64,000 bases of DNA from Hymenopus coronatus (GCA_030762935.1 CM060893.1:11700001-11764000), one strand, 5' to 3'; numbered from the stretch's first letter, positions 22,580-34,266 are shown. Numbers and translations are program-made. The notes: generated from the sequence alone by a model not told the origin.

Positions 22580-22865
22580 GATGAGTTGTTTACGACACAA
22601 ACATTTTCCTTGATTGTTTACCAGACTTATCAAACCACCCTCGTATACGTACAAAAATATCAGTTTTTTTTTTAATCTTATTAACTTTGTATCACCAAAT
22701 GCTGTCACACAGTTGAACAGATTGTACATTAATTACCTTATAACGTAATATGTGTGCTGAACACCTTGCAGCAGATCCTTGTTTATGAGCGAATGTTAAT
22801 TAAATAAGCGATTAAAACCACATACACATAGACACTCGCAGTGAAACATTACATATTATACCGCG

Positions 22866-23398
22866 AAACATTCTATTCACATGACTTTCTCTACATCTCT
22901 ACAAAAATATTATTTAAAAGCTTATGCTTATATTTACTTCATGCTAATTGAGGAAAAAAATAGCAGAAATGGTGTTATTACGTGCTACCTTGTAAGTAGA
23001 AACGAAATAAGGGAGTACCATAGGTTAAATTGATAGTCAAAAGCTGGTTGATATGTGACTGAAGTTGACAAATTTCTGTATGAGAAAAGTATAAGCTTTC
23101 TAAAGCTGAAACCAAAAACAAGGAATATCTAAAAAATGATCGACTCCAGCATGAAAATGTGTATAACGTAAATTGTGTGTTTTAACATGCTCTACATTTT
23201 TTGTGCGGTAAATTTTTATCCATCTCTTACGGTTTAGCAATTATGCAAAATTCCGTAAAATTGATCCAGAATAAAGTAGTCTTCAGAGGCTATTCGAAGA
23301 AAATTCAAGATACACATTTTATTTGTCAGGTAAATATATTTAATATACGATATTTTAATCAAACCCGTTAGAGCAATTTTTAAGAAAATCAAAATACT
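22866..23398 (-). repeat. HINE-like repeat, 3' part, truncated
   Basis: Runs from CATTCTATTCACATGAC to TTAAGAAAATCAAAAT, lacking the palindromic 5' third. A 45-bp plus-strand piece of the family's 3' end (AGAGAAAGCCATGTGAATGGAACACGTC) lies at 23427-23460. Confidence 0.85.
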
Positions 23399-23461
23399 CT
23401 TTTGTCAGAATTGTTTGTTTGCAGAACACATAGAGAAAGCCATGTGAATGGAACACGTCAA

Positions 23462-23878
23462 ATGTTTTTTTGATCGTCCTGAAACATAGCAAGCACTGTG
23501 AGAATCTTAAGAACGTTCTCGACGCTGATGCCACTGTTGCATGGGGAACGTGTTTGTTAATTCTCATCTCCCGGCTACACAATCGAAAACAATCGATTTG
23601 GTTTTCTCGTTGATCGATTGCAGAATGCAAAATGTAACAAATGTTTATGTGAGGCTTGCCCATCTGTAATTCTGCTAGTAACTGACAAACAGGAATGTAA
23701 CAGAAACACTGTCACTAGGTTTTTGTGCCACTAATAAGCAAACGTATACAGACTCCGTGACACTCTACAATTCTATATCTAATAGCTTACGTGCACTTTA
23801 CTTCTGTAAAAACTCTTTAAATGTGGGCCGCTTCTCAGCCGTGAGACTAAATAGCTCACAGTTTAGTATTAGTATTAC
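23462..23878. other. unassigned single-copy-looking sequence
   Basis: No repeat seen elsewhere in the window and no supported coding region. It contains ATCGAAAACAATCGAT and ATCGATTG motifs of unknown meaning. Confidence 0.45.
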
Positions 23879-23879
23879 T

Positions 23880-24736
23880 ACTACTTTCTCTATACGTACT
23901 ATGTACATAGTTTATAGAGAAGGTATTGCATTCCACCAAAAAATTCGATACCGAGATTTCACCGGAAATATATGTTTCAGGGTTCCCTGTATCCAAAAAA
24001 AGTATTTTCAGAAAAAAGTCCGTGTGTGTGTGTCCGTGTGTCTCTAAACACGATAACTCAAAAACGGAAAGTCGGTAAAATACCAAACTTGGTATTTAAG
24101 TTTAGTGTCTCCCAGGGATACGACACGAAGATTTCGAGAAAAGTCCCCCCACTCCAAACTACCCTTTACATGGAACTTTTTTAAAAAATTTTGATTTTCT
24201 AAAAAATGGCTCTAACGATTTTGATTAAAATATCATGTATTAAAGATATTTACCTGACAAATAAAATGTATATTTTGAATTTTCTGGGAATACCCTCTGA
24301 AGACTACTTTATTCTGCATGAATTTTGCATAACTCTAAACCGTAAGAGACGGACAAAAAAACTTACCACACAAAAAATGTAGAGCAAGTTAAAACATACA
24401 ATTTATGTTATATACATTTTTTTCGTGGAGTTGATCGGTTTTGAGATATTCCTTTTTCTTGGTTTCAGCTTTGAAAAACTTATACTTTTCTCATACAGGA
24501 ACTTGCCAACTCGTGTCCACACAAACAAAGGAACTTCAGTCACATAGCAACCAGCTTTTGACTATCGCTTTAACCTATGGTACTCCCTTATTTCGCTTCT
24601 ACTTACAATAAAGCAAGAAATAAGACTATTTCTGCTAATTTTTCTCGATTAGCATAAAATAAATAAAAGATAAGCTTATTAACAATAATTTGTTACAGAG
24701 ATATAGAGAAAGTCATGTGAATGGAACACATCAGAT
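23880..24736 (+). repeat. HINE-like repeat, full length, best-preserved reference copy
   Basis: 857 bp. Order of parts in sense: ACTTTCTCTA; palindrome ending CTATGTACATAGT...TATAGAGAAGGTA; ACCAAAAAATTCGATACC; TTTCACCGGAAATATATG; short (TG)n; an inverted repeat ATACCAA-AC-TTGGTAT; GATACGACACGAAG; a C-rich ACTCCAAACTACCC; GGCTCTAACGATTTTG; CTCTGAAGACTACTTTATTCTG; CAACTCGTGTCCACACAAAC; CTCGATTAGCAT; then ATAGAGAAAGT and the ATGTGAATGGAACACAT hairpin, ending CAGATT. No Pol III boxes or long coding region were found. The layout is that of a non-autonomous Helentron (HINE/DINE-1 type), a rolling-circle element mobilised in trans. Confidence 0.9.
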
Positions 24737-24961
24737 TCTTTTTATTGTTGTTATTATTAATTATTATTAGTATTATTTATTATTATTATTACTATTATTT
24801 ATAGTACTACTGTTGTATTCTACCACCGACTTATGGTAGTGGAAATATATTGTATTCGCGCAAAATTTCGGCAGCATGCTTAACTAGGGATTAATATTTG
24901 ATTTAATCTTTCTTTTTATTCTACCAATTTTATGTTAGTCGAGAAAACATTTGTAAATATC
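24737..24961. repeat. AT-rich spacer with (ATT)n microsatellite
   Basis: An imperfect ATT/TTA trinucleotide tract at about 24743-24808, then AT-rich sequence up to the next HINE copy. Confidence 0.7.
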
Positions 24962-25500
24962 TGATGTGTTCCATTCACATGACTTTCCCTACATCTTTGT
25001 AACATATTATTATTAATAAGCTTATTCTTCGATCTCTTCATTCTAATACAGATAAACATTAACAGAAACGGTCTTATTACTCAGTTCCTTATAAGTAGAA
25101 GGGAAATAAAGGAATACACTAGTCTAAACCAACTATGAAATGTTTTAGCATGTGGTTGCTATGGAATTGAAATCCGCTTCTTTGTGTGGCCAGAAGTTGA
25201 CAAGCTCTCTCATGAAAAATGTATACAGTACTGTAAAACCGAAATAACAAGAAATATCTCAAAAACGGCCAATTCCATGACAAAAAAAATGTAGGTATAT
25301 GACATATTTGTGTGTTTTATAGACATCTAAATCTTTTGTGTACTAAGCTATTTATCTATGTCTTACAGTTTATCAATTATACAACATTCAGCAAAATTCA
25401 TCCAGAATAAACAGGTCTTCAGAAGCTATTCTCAGAAAATTCACGATACACATTTTATATGTAATGGAAATAGATTTAATATGTGGTCTTTTAAACATTT
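24962..25500 (-). repeat. HINE-like repeat, 3' half (minus copy of a head-to-head pair)
   Basis: Starts ATCTGATGTGTTCCATTCACATGAC and breaks off after the AATATGTGGTCTTTTAAACAT block. The plus-strand partner begins at 25503 within a few bases. Confidence 0.87.
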
Positions 25501-25502
25501 TT

Positions 25503-25870
25503 GTAAGGGATCGACAAAAACTTACCACACAAAAAATGTAGAGCACATTAAAACACACAATTTATGTTGTGTACATTTTTTTCTTGGATTTGATCGTTTT
25601 TGAGATATTCTTTTTGTTTTCAGGGTCGAAAATCTTAACTTTTCTCATTCAGAAATTTGTCAACTCATGTCCATACAAACAAAAGAACTTCAATATCACT
25701 TTAACCTCTGGTACTCCCTTATTTCCTTTGTACTTACAAGGAAGCAAGTAATAAGACTATTTCTGCTAATTTTTCTAGATTAACATGACGTAAATAGGAG
25801 CATAAGCTTTTTAACAATAATTTGTTGCAGGGATATAGAGAAAGCCATGTGAATGGTACACATCAGATTT
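25503..25870 (+). repeat. HINE-like repeat, 3' third (plus partner)
   Basis: From GGGATCGACAAAAACTTACC to the hairpin (ATGTGAATGGTACACAT) and CAGATTTTT. It lacks the 5' two thirds. Confidence 0.87.
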
Positions 25871-26097
25871 TTATTAAAACACTGAATTAAGAGAATGTAA
25901 GACTTTTGTTTAAATAATCAAGAAAGCTAGAACTTTGAGATATTAATTCAAAAATATAATTGAATACATGCCAAGAAGGTTCATACGTAGTGCGGATTTT
26001 CCAAATGTTACAGATGGAACTGATAACTGAAACTGAAAGTGTACATGTTTGACGAAAGGTTTACTGCGGGTCAGAATCACAAAATATTTGAAAAAAA

Positions 26098-26927
26098 ATC
26101 TGATGTGTTCCATTCACATGACTTTTTCTACTTCTCTGCAACAGGTTTTTGTTAAATAACTTATGCTTATCTTTAATTCATACTAATCGAGAAAAAATTA
26201 GCAGAAATAGTCTTATTACTTGCTTCTAAGAAGGTAGAAGGGAAATAAGGAAGTAGATAAGACTAAAGCATTCGTCAAAAGTTGGTTGCTATGTGACTAA
26301 AATTCCTATGTTTGTAGGGACAGTTGACAAATTTCCGTATGAGAAACCAATAACACGGAATATCTAAAAAAACGATTCACTCCACGAAAAAAATGTATAT
26401 AACATAAATTGTATATTTTAACGTGATCTAAATTTTCTTTTAAGTAAGTTTTTGGCTATCTCTTACGGTTTGCCAGTTATGCAAATTTCCGTAAAATTCA
26501 TCCAGAATAAAGTAGTCTTCAGATGCTATTCCCAGAAAATTCAAGATATACATTTTATATCTAAGATATATATCTTTAATATACGATATTTTAATCAAAA
26601 TCGTTAGAGCAACTTTTTAGAAAATCACAATTTTCGAAAAATTTTCCATGTAAAGGGTAGTTTGGAGTGGGGGGATTTTTCTCAAAATGTACGTGTCGCA
26701 TCCCCGAAAGATATTAGACTTAAATACCAAGTTTGGTATTTTACCGACTTTTCGTTTTTGAGTTATCGTGTTCAGAGACACACGGACCTTTTTCTGAAAA
26801 TATTTTTTTTGGATACAGGAGACCGTAAAACATATATTTCCGGTGAAATCTCGGTATCGAATTTTTGGGTGCATTACAATACCTTCTCTATACACTATGT
26901 ACATAGTGCGTGTAAAGAAAGTAATAA
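26098..26927 (-). repeat. HINE-like repeat, full length
   Basis: Begins AATCTGATGTGTTCCATTC, ends CTATACACTATGTACATAGTGCGTGTAAAGAAAGTAA. It has almost no (CA)n expansion (AGAGACACACGGACC). Confidence 0.9.
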
Positions 26928-26939
26928 AAAGGGCGAAGT

Positions 26940-27240
26940 GAAGATTTTATTAAATATAGATGAGGATATCGTGGGTTCGAGTACCGCCCGGCCTACCTCA
27001 CAACTACATCTGTATGATAATGCACGCTCATGTTTTGCATGGGTCCAGGTAGATCCCCTCCCAGCATCCCTCCCATTTATCAAGCTCTCTCTCTCTGTAC
27101 TCTCTGTTCCCAAAACGTGAGCCTCTCAACAGGTGGCTGGGGCCCACTACACAGGAAGTGCTGTGACGTACTTCCTTTGTCTAATTAACTGCTCTCTTCT
27201 GCTCTGATCTGACAAGAAATTGAGATTTCACAAAACAGGA
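26940..27240 (+). mobile_element. possible SINE fragment
   Basis: GTGGGTTCGAGTACCGCCC (26969-26987) resembles a B-box region and is followed by a GC-richer body with a CT-rich tract (CTCTCTCTCTCTG). No A box, tail or second copy in the window. Confidence 0.35.
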
Positions 27241-27446
27241 TAACACTTCATTCACCATCTTACACCCAAACGTGAACCTTTTACACAAAAATATAGGTAC
27301 ACTTCGTTAAAACAAAAGTTTATGTCAAATTCCATATGCCAAGATAATATTTTATACTATATTACTAGAAGTACTAATCGCTTTTTAAATATTTGGCTAT
27401 TACTGCAGTATTCTGCACCGCGTTTGGGGATGAAAATCGGCGGAAG

Positions 27447-27640
27447 ATATGTAAAATTCCTTAGCATGGCTTCCTTCGGAAGGGAAGTAAAGCCCTTGGT
27501 CCCGTGTCGTTACTTTACGGCACGTAAAAGAACCTCAATCCTGATAAAGAGGCCTCTGAGCAAAATTAAGCTATCTTTCACGTCCAGTATAGAATGGGAC
27601 GCACAGCAGTTAAACAGCGTCCATAAATAAAACTCCATTT
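27447..27640 (+). mobile_element. tRNA-derived SINE (family A), head missing
   Basis: Body only: CTTAGCATGGCTTCCTTCGG, then the CGTG..CACG hairpin with a changed centre (GTTACTTTAC), AGAATGGGACGC and AGCGTCCATAAATAAA. AGAATGGGACGC can pair with GCGTCCAT to close a terminal stem. The 5' end is truncated. Confidence 0.82.
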
Positions 27641-28018
27641 CCATTTTCAAGAGGAATACACGAGTTAAGTGTTTAAAAAGTAGGTTGCTATATGCTGGTC
27701 TTGAAATGCCATACTCTGCATGAGCAAGAGAAAGAAAGGAATAGTGGCATAGTGAATTAAACAATGTACATACACAAAACATTGTACAGGAAGGTGACTG
27801 CGCAGTTAAAGCAAACTTCTCAAACTGATGGTACAGGAAGACACCTATTCTCATTTATAACTCCTGTCAATCTTTTACTGACCGAGGGGAATCAACAAAC
27901 TTATAGTAACCCTTGGTATATGATAAGAAGCTAAATTGATGTTAAACATACTTGAAAATTGAAACCAAGATAGATGCATACTTTGGAAATCTCCTTGAAC
28001 ATATATTACACAACTTCC
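27641..28018. other. unassigned AT-rich sequence
   Basis: No family or gene recognised between the truncated SINE and a HINE-like copy. Confidence 0.45.
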
Positions 28019-28020
28019 TT

Positions 28021-28893
28021 TTTACTTTCTCTAGCCCCAAAGAAGTATTGTATTCCACCCAAAAATTCGATACCGAGATTTCACCGGAAATACATGTTTT
28101 AGGACCCCCTGGATCCAAAAAAAAAAACATTTTGAGAAAAAGGTCCGTGTGTGTGTCCGTGTGTCTGTGAACACGATAACTCAGAAACGAAAAATAGCTA
28201 AAATACCTAACTTGGTATTTAAGTTTAGGATATTCCAGGGATGCGACACGAAGATTTTGAGAAAAATCCCCCCCACCCCAAACTACCCTTTACATGGAAC
28301 TTTTTTCGAAAATTTTGATTTTCTTAAAAATGGCTCTAACGATTTTTATTAAAATATCGTATGTTAAAGATATTTACCTAATAAATAAAATGTATATCTT
28401 GAATTTTCTGGGAATAGCTTCGGAAGACCTATTTATTCTGAATGAATTTTGCTTAATTTCTCATAACTAGTAAACCGTAAGAGATAGACAAAAACTTGTT
28501 ATACAAAGCATTTAGGTCTTGTTAAAATACAAAAGTTATGTCATATACATTTTTCTCGTGGAGCTTACCGTTTTCGAAGTATTCATTGTTATTAATTTCA
28601 GTTGTGAAATACTTATACTTTTCTCTGATGGGTGTCCGTTTTTCTTTTGTTCTACTCCTGGCCAAGAAAAGAAGCGATTTGTAATGACAATCGCATAACG
28701 ACAGCTTTTAAAACATTTGACTATCGGTTTAGGCCTAGTGTATTCCCTTATTTTCTTCCTACTTATACGGAACTAAATAATAAGAACATTGTGCTAATGA
28801 GTACCACGAATAGCAAGGTGCAGAAAGAAGAAGAATCTTATGTATGAAGCTTGTAGAACAGCTAGAGAAAGTCATGTGAGTGTAACACATCAG
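28021..28893 (+). repeat. HINE-like repeat, full length, subfamily B
   Basis: 5' end TACTTTCTCTAGCCCCAAAGAAGTATTG lacks most of the palindrome. The 3' end has an intact hairpin with the B loop (ATGTGAGTGTAACACAT) and CAGATTT. Very close to the copies at 10884-11753 and 48866-49640 in the GCCAAGAAAAGAAGCGATTTG region. Confidence 0.9.
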
Positions 28894-29430
28894 ATTTGTA
28901 TGTAGGTAATGCGTTTTTTGGCTATTCCTAAGTTATACAAAATACATTCACACAGAAGAGAACTTCGCAGGCTATGCATGGAAAACTTAATACAACATAT
29001 CTTAAACTGTTGGTATTTTAATCAAAATCGTTAGAACCTTTTTGAGAAAATATATCAAAATAGTCCATGTAAAAGGGTAGTTTAGACTGAGGACTAATAT
29101 TCATGTCGCATCCTTGGAAGATGTTAACGTAAACACCCAGTTTGGTCTTTTTTTGGGCCCGCTTTTACTACTTGTGGCACCGCAGGCGATGACTCTAGTG
29201 ATACATGAAATGAAGATGGAGTACCGATGGCGGGGGAAACCGGAGAACCCGGTGTAAACCCGCCCCTGCGCCGCTTTGTCCACCACAAAGCTCACATGCG
29301 GTCGCTTGGGATCGAGCGCGGGCCGTCTAGGTGAGAGGCGCGTAACCAGGCTCCTCAAAACATGCATTTTTGGTGAAATCTCGATATTGGATTGTTTATT
29401 GGAGCACAACACTTATTATGTGATGTGCAC
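28894..29430 (-). repeat. old HINE-like copy split by a SINE
   Basis: 28900-29149 keeps diverged family blocks (ATTTTAATCAAAATCGTTAG, CATGTCGCATCCTTGGAAG). 29347-29430 continues with AAACATGCATTTTTGGTGAA and CTCGATATTGGAT. The SINE lies between. Confidence 0.7.
29150..29346 (-). mobile_element. tRNA-derived SINE (family D), partial head
   Basis: On the minus strand CTCACCTAGACGGCCCGCGC then CTCGATCCC (B box), CACATGTGAG-like and GGTTTCCCCCGCCATCGG. It shares the TGGCGGGGGAAA..GGAGAACCCGG body with 51530-51565. Confidence 0.65.
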
Positions 29431-29951
29431 ACAACTTGAGATTTGTGGAATTGTCTAATTTGAGTAGGTACCTAATCCGTTTGCCGGTATTGGCTACTTT
29501 CTGTTCCCACTGCGATACCGACCGAGCTATTGTGGCCGGCTAGTACCACAATGACTTGCACCTCTCTCTCTCTCTGTTCCTTTTTATTATTCTTTCTCAC
29601 AAGATAGATAAATTGAAACGTGAAAGGGGATCATAAATAACATGTTGTGTTGTGAAAAATGAACCTCGAGGAATGCTCTGTTGTGATATTTCATTCTTTT
29701 TCTAAAGAATGCCAACAATTCGGCCCCGCACACGTTACCCCGCTGGGCCCGGCTGCTGTGGCGCTAGCATTACATAATACCTACCCTCTTCTTTTTCATG
29801 CAATTAGAACAATTCTTGCTTTTTATGTAAACAATAGTCCGTACGAGCTGATGCATACGAAACACAACCAAGGAGGTATCTGATGAAATCACAAGATCTT
29901 GGCATTTATTAGTACTATTCCATGACTAAAATGTTAACACATCATAAAAAC
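29431..29951. other. unassigned sequence with one tRNA-like remnant
   Basis: 29505-29570 on the minus strand contains AGCTCGGTCGGTATCGC, which resembles a tRNA A-box region, but no B box follows. Nothing else recognised. Confidence 0.4.
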
Positions 29952-30808
29952 ATCTGATGTGTTCCATTCACGTGACTTTCTCTACATCTCTGCAACAAAT
30001 TATTGCTAAAATGCTTAGGCTTCTATTTACTTCATGCTAATCGGGAAAAAATTAACAAAAATAGTCTTATTACTTGCTTCCTTGTTAAATAGAAGCGAAA
30101 TAAGGCAGTAGCATAGGTTAAAGGGATAGTCAAAAGCTCGTTGCTATGTGACTGAGGTTCCTTTGTTTGTATGGACACGAGTTGGTAAATTCCTGTATGA
30201 GAAAAGTATAAGTTTTTCAAAGCTGAAACCAAAAACAAGGAATATCTCAAAACGATCAATCCCACGAAAAAATGTACATAACATGAATTGTGTGTTTTAA
30301 CGTGCTCTACATTTTTTGTGTGTTAAGTTTTTCTCCATCTCTTACGGTTTAGTAGTTATGCAAAATTCATCCAGAATAAAGTAGTCTTCAGAGGCTATTC
30401 CCAGAAAATTAAAAATATACACTTTATTTGTCAAGTAAATATCTTTGATATACGATATTTTAATAACAATCCTTACAGGCATTTTTTAGAAAATCAAAAA
30501 TGTCGAAAAAAGTTCCATGTAAAGGCTAGTTGGGAGTGGGGGGATTTTCTTGAAAATCTTCGTGTCGCATCCTTGGAAGATACCAAACTTAAATACCAAG
30601 TTTGGTATTTAAAGGTTTTTTCGTTTTTGAGCTATGCTGTCCACAGCCTCACAGACACACACGCACGGACCTTTTTCCAAAAATGCTTTTTTTGGACTCA
30701 GGGGGACCCAAAACAGGGATTTCCGGTGTAATCTCGGTATCGAATTTTTGAGTGCATTACAATACCTTCTCTATACACTATGTACATAGTACGTGTAGAG
30801 AAAGTAAA
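29952..30808 (-). repeat. HINE-like repeat, full length, first of a head-to-tail pair
   Basis: 857 bp, CTGATGTGTTCCATTCACGTG to ACTATGTACATAGTACGTGTAGAGAAAGTAA. The hairpin stem has one changed base. Directly followed by the next copy. Confidence 0.92.
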
Positions 30809-31594
30809 AATCTGATGTGTTTCATTCACATGACTTTCTCTGCATCTCTGCAACAAATTATTGCTAAAATGCTTAGGTTTCCATTTACTTCATGCTAATC
30901 GAGAAAAAAATTAACAGAAATAGTCTTATTACTTGTTTCCTTGTAAGTAGAATAGTGAAAAGCTGGTTGCCATGTGAATGAAGTTCTTTTGTATGGACAG
31001 GAATTGACAGATTCCTATAGATATGAGAAAAGTTTTAAGTTTTTAAAGACGAAACTAACAGTAAGGAATATTTAAAAAAATGTGTGTAACATAAATTGTG
31101 TATTTTAATGTGCTCTACATTTTTGGCGTGGTAAGTTTTTGTCCATCTCTTACGGTTTAGCAGTTATACAAAAATATCGTAAAATTCATTCAGAATAAAG
31201 TGGTCTTCAGAGGCTATTCCCAGAAAATTCAAGATATACATTTTGTGAGGTAAATAGCTTTAATATACGATATTTAAATCAAAATCGTTAGAGCCATTTT
31301 TAAGAAAATCAAAATTTTCGAAAAAACTTCCATGTAAAGGGTGGTTGAGGGTGGTGGGATTTTTCTCAAAATCTTCGTGTCGCATCTCTGGAAGATAATA
31401 AACTTAAATTCCAAGTTTACCGACTTTTCATTTTTGAGTTATCGTGTTCACAGACACACTGACACACGGACCTTTTTCTGAAAAGTTTTTTTTTTGGATA
31501 AAGGGGACCCTAAAACATATATTTTGGTATCGAATTTTTGGATAGAGTGCAATATGCTCTCTATACACTATGTACACAGTACGTGTAGAGAAAG
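30809..31594 (-). repeat. HINE-like repeat, second of a head-to-tail pair, small deletions
   Basis: Starts AATCTGATGTGTTTCATTC immediately after the previous copy's GTAGAGAAAGTA and ends ACTATGTACACAGTACGTGTAGAGAAAGTAA. It lacks about 30 bp around 30955 (the AAATAAGGGAGTACC block) and part of the GGTGAAATCTC block near 31520. Confidence 0.9.
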
Positions 31595-31636
31595 TAATAA
31601 TAATTACTTTCCTAATTCCACTGTTCAAAATAAAAC

Positions 31637-31761
31637 GTCTGGTGTGCTGCATTCATATTACTTTGTTTACATTTCTGTAATAAATCAGTATTAAAAACCT
31701 TATTCTTCTATCTACTTCTTGGCTAATCGAGAAAATAATTTCCAGAAATGGTCTTACTTAG
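31637..31761 (-). repeat. HINE-like 3'-end fragment
   Basis: TCTGGTGTGCTGCATTCATATTAC to AATTTCCAGAAATGGTC, then unrelated sequence to 31816. Confidence 0.7.
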
Positions 31762-31816
31762 AGCGTTTAAAAAGTCCTTCAAAAACTAGAAAAACATTAT
31801 TTTTGGTCCATTTTCA

Positions 31817-32672
31817 CTTTCTCTATGCATACTATGTACATAGTGTACAGAGAAAATACTGTAATGCACCCAAAATTCAATACCGAGACTTCACCGGAAA
31901 CACATGTTTTGGGACCACCTGAATCAGAAAAAAAAACCCAGCATTTTTAGAAAAATGTCCATGTGTGTATGTATGTGTATGTCTGTGAGCAGCATAGCTC
32001 AAAAACGAATAGACCGTTAAATACCAAACTTGGTATTTAAGTTTGGAATCTTCCAAGGATGCGATACCAACATATTCAAGAAAATCCCCACCCCAAAACT
32101 ATCCTTTAAATGGAGCCTTTTTCGAAAATTTTGATTTCCCCAAAAATGGCTCTAATGATTTTAATTAAAATATCGTATATTAAAGAACCTGCCAAATGAA
32201 ATGTATATCCTGAATTTTCAGAGAATAGACTCTGAAGACTACTTTATTCTGGACGAATTTTAAGGAATTTTGCATAACTGCTAAACCGTAAGAGAGGGAC
32301 AAAAACTTACCGCACAAAAAATGTAGGGTACGTTAAAACACACAATTTACGTTATATACATTTTTTTCGTGGTGGTGTTGGTTTTTGAGATACTCCTTGT
32401 TTATAGTTTAAGCTTTATATAACTTATACTTTTCTCATACAGAAGTTTGTCAAATCCTGTCCATACAAACAAAGGAACTGCAGTCACATAGTAACCAGCT
32501 TTTGACTATCACTTCAACCTATGGTACTCCCTTATTTCGCTTCTACTTACAAGAAAGCAAGTTGTAAGACTATTTCTGCTAATTTTTTCTCGTTTAGCAT
32601 GAAGTTAATGAAACATAAGCTTTTTAACAATAATTTGTTGCAGAGATGTAGAGAAAGTCATGTGAATGGAAC
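31817..32672 (+). repeat. HINE-like repeat, full length
   Basis: CACTTTCTCTATGCATACTATG to the ATGTGAATGGAACACAT hairpin. It carries a short TG tract (31966-31988). Confidence 0.9.
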
Positions 32673-32675
32673 ACA

Positions 32676-32985
32676 TTTCATGTCTGTTTTAGTTAACTAT
32701 TTCCGAGATATACTTGTTATCGGTTTCAATGTTAAATTAATTGAACTTTTCTCAAACGGAAATTTGAAATTTCTGTTTCTTTTCTTCTTTTTGTTTTTAC
32801 TGCTAGCCATGGAAAGAGAACCGAATTTCAACCACAGAGCAACCAGCTTTTAAAAGAGTTGACTAAATATTTATTCCTTCTGCTTCTAAGGAACTAAGTA
32901 ATAAGATCATTTCTGCTAATGTTTATCCTGATTAGCATGTCGGAGATATAAGAACAATATTTTGTAACAAGAGTTTGTAGAACAG
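32676..32985 (+). repeat. diverged HINE-like 3' fragment
   Basis: Related by position and spacing to the family's last third (AACCACAGAGCAACCAGCTTT, AAGTAATAAGATCATTTCTG, TGATTAGCATG), but strongly diverged and without the terminal hairpin. Confidence 0.6.
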
Positions 32986-33029
32986 ATACAATGGAACCTT
33001 TTGCTTTCTCATGTACACATAATGTACAT

Positions 33030-33274
33030 GGACGGACGGACAGACAGACAGACAGACAGACAGCCAGACAGACAGAGAGACAGATGGATGGATGGATGGA
33101 TGGATGGATGGATGGATGGATGGATGGATGGATGGATGGATGGATGGATGGATGGATGGATGGATGGATGGATGGATGGATGGATGGATGGATGGATGGA
33201 TGGATGGATGGATGGATGGATGGATGGATGGATGGATGGATGGATGGATGGATGGATGGATGGATGGATGGATC

Positions 33275-33340
<66 letters not shown>
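33030..33340. repeat. compound tetranucleotide array (GACA)n-(GGAT)n-(GATA)n
   Basis: GACA-type units at 33033-33082, about 47 GGAT units to 33272, then about 17 GATA units to 33340. On the minus strand it directly follows the 3' end of the LINE at 33341-33806, which suggests growth from that element's tail. Confidence 0.97.
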
Positions 33341-33341
<1 letters not shown>

Positions 33342-33806
33342 TGTTTATTTGCCATACAGAGTTTGTGTAGCAACGTCAACAAATGCATAAATAACAAAAC
33401 AAGTTTCAAAAACATATTACTTTTACAATTATAAAACTCTGAAACAGTGTACAATGGATTGGAGAGCAGAAGTTTTCTTTTGAATAATGATAAGGACAAG
33501 GTTTTTACATTCTTAGGAAGACTATTAAATAAGTTAAAAGATATGGTTTCAAATGAATTTTGGACTTTGTTATACTTACATATTACAATATAAATATTTT
33601 TTTTAAATTCTGAATAAAAACAGTCCTCTGCTTATTTTACTTGCAACAAACACTGTTGATATGGCTTTGCCAACCTAATCGCGGTTGGATATTAATTCCT
33701 AAAAATGTAACAGAATCTGAGCTAGATAAATTAACATTAAAAGCTAAATCAACAGTTTTGTTATAATTAACAATAAGGCTATTGTGTGTACACCAGCTAG
33801 ACAAGG
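33341..33806 (-). pseudogene. non-LTR retrotransposon 3' end (reverse-transcriptase C-terminus)
   Basis: On the minus strand it encodes WCTHNSLIVNYNKT and VTFLGINIQPRLGWQSHIN in one frame, then [18 protein letters not shown] and SEFYN in another. These match the part just after the catalytic core and the extreme C-terminus of CR1/Jockey-like reverse transcriptases. The 3' UTR ends in CAAATAAACAAT followed by (CTAT)n. It is 5' truncated at the HINE copy starting about 33806. Confidence 0.72.
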
Positions 33807-34262
33807 TATTGTACTCAACCAAAAAATTCGATGACAAAATTTCGCCAGAAATATATCTTTTGGGGTCCCCTGAATAAAAAAAGTAAAAAAAGGTCCGTGT
33901 GTCTTTGGACAACATAAACTAAAAGTTCCTTTAGTACCAAACTTGGTATTTAAGTTTAGTATCTCCCAAGGATGCGACACGAAGATTTTCAAGAAAACCT
34001 TAACTACCCTATACATGAAACATTTTTCAAAATTTTGATTTTCTCAAAAATGGCCCTAACGATTTTGATTAAAATATCGTATATTAAAGCTATATGGATG
34101 ATAAAATGTATTTCCTCAATTTTCTGGGTAGAGACTTTGGAGACCTACTTATTCTGGATGAGTTTTATAAAATTATGTTAAACGATTAAACCTTAACAGA
34201 CAGACAAAAATATAATACATACAACTTTTATATCTCGTTAAAACACACAATATATGCCAAAT
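33806..34262 (+). repeat. HINE-like repeat, 5' half, truncated at both ends
   Basis: Starts AAGGTATTGTACTCAACC, missing the palindrome. It runs to ATATAATACATACAACTTT-type sequence at about 34230 and is broken by the next copy at 34268. Confidence 0.8.
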
Positions 34263-34266
34263 GCAT

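Larger units (their letters stand above)
20346..22643 (+). mobile_element. mariner-type DNA transposon, decayed, with nested insertions
   Basis: Terminal inverted repeats match over at least 21 bp: GAGGGTGGTTTGATAAGTC at 20347-20365 and its reverse complement near 22622-22642. TA dinucleotides flank both sides (20344-20345 and 22644-22645), the expected target duplication. It spans 2.3 kb against about 1.3 kb for a typical mariner because a HINE-like copy (20447-21328) and a LINE 3' end (21358-21644) are inserted between the left TIR and the transposase. Confidence 0.92.

Noticed and set aside
33001..33287. MDGW repeat protein and SIHP/SIYL repeat protein
   Set aside because: Translation of (GGAT)n/(GATA)n tetranucleotide array.
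32894..33499. A 201-codon minus-strand frame as an intact protein
   Set aside because: Only its first part is a reverse-transcriptase C-terminus; the rest is tetranucleotide repeat translation.
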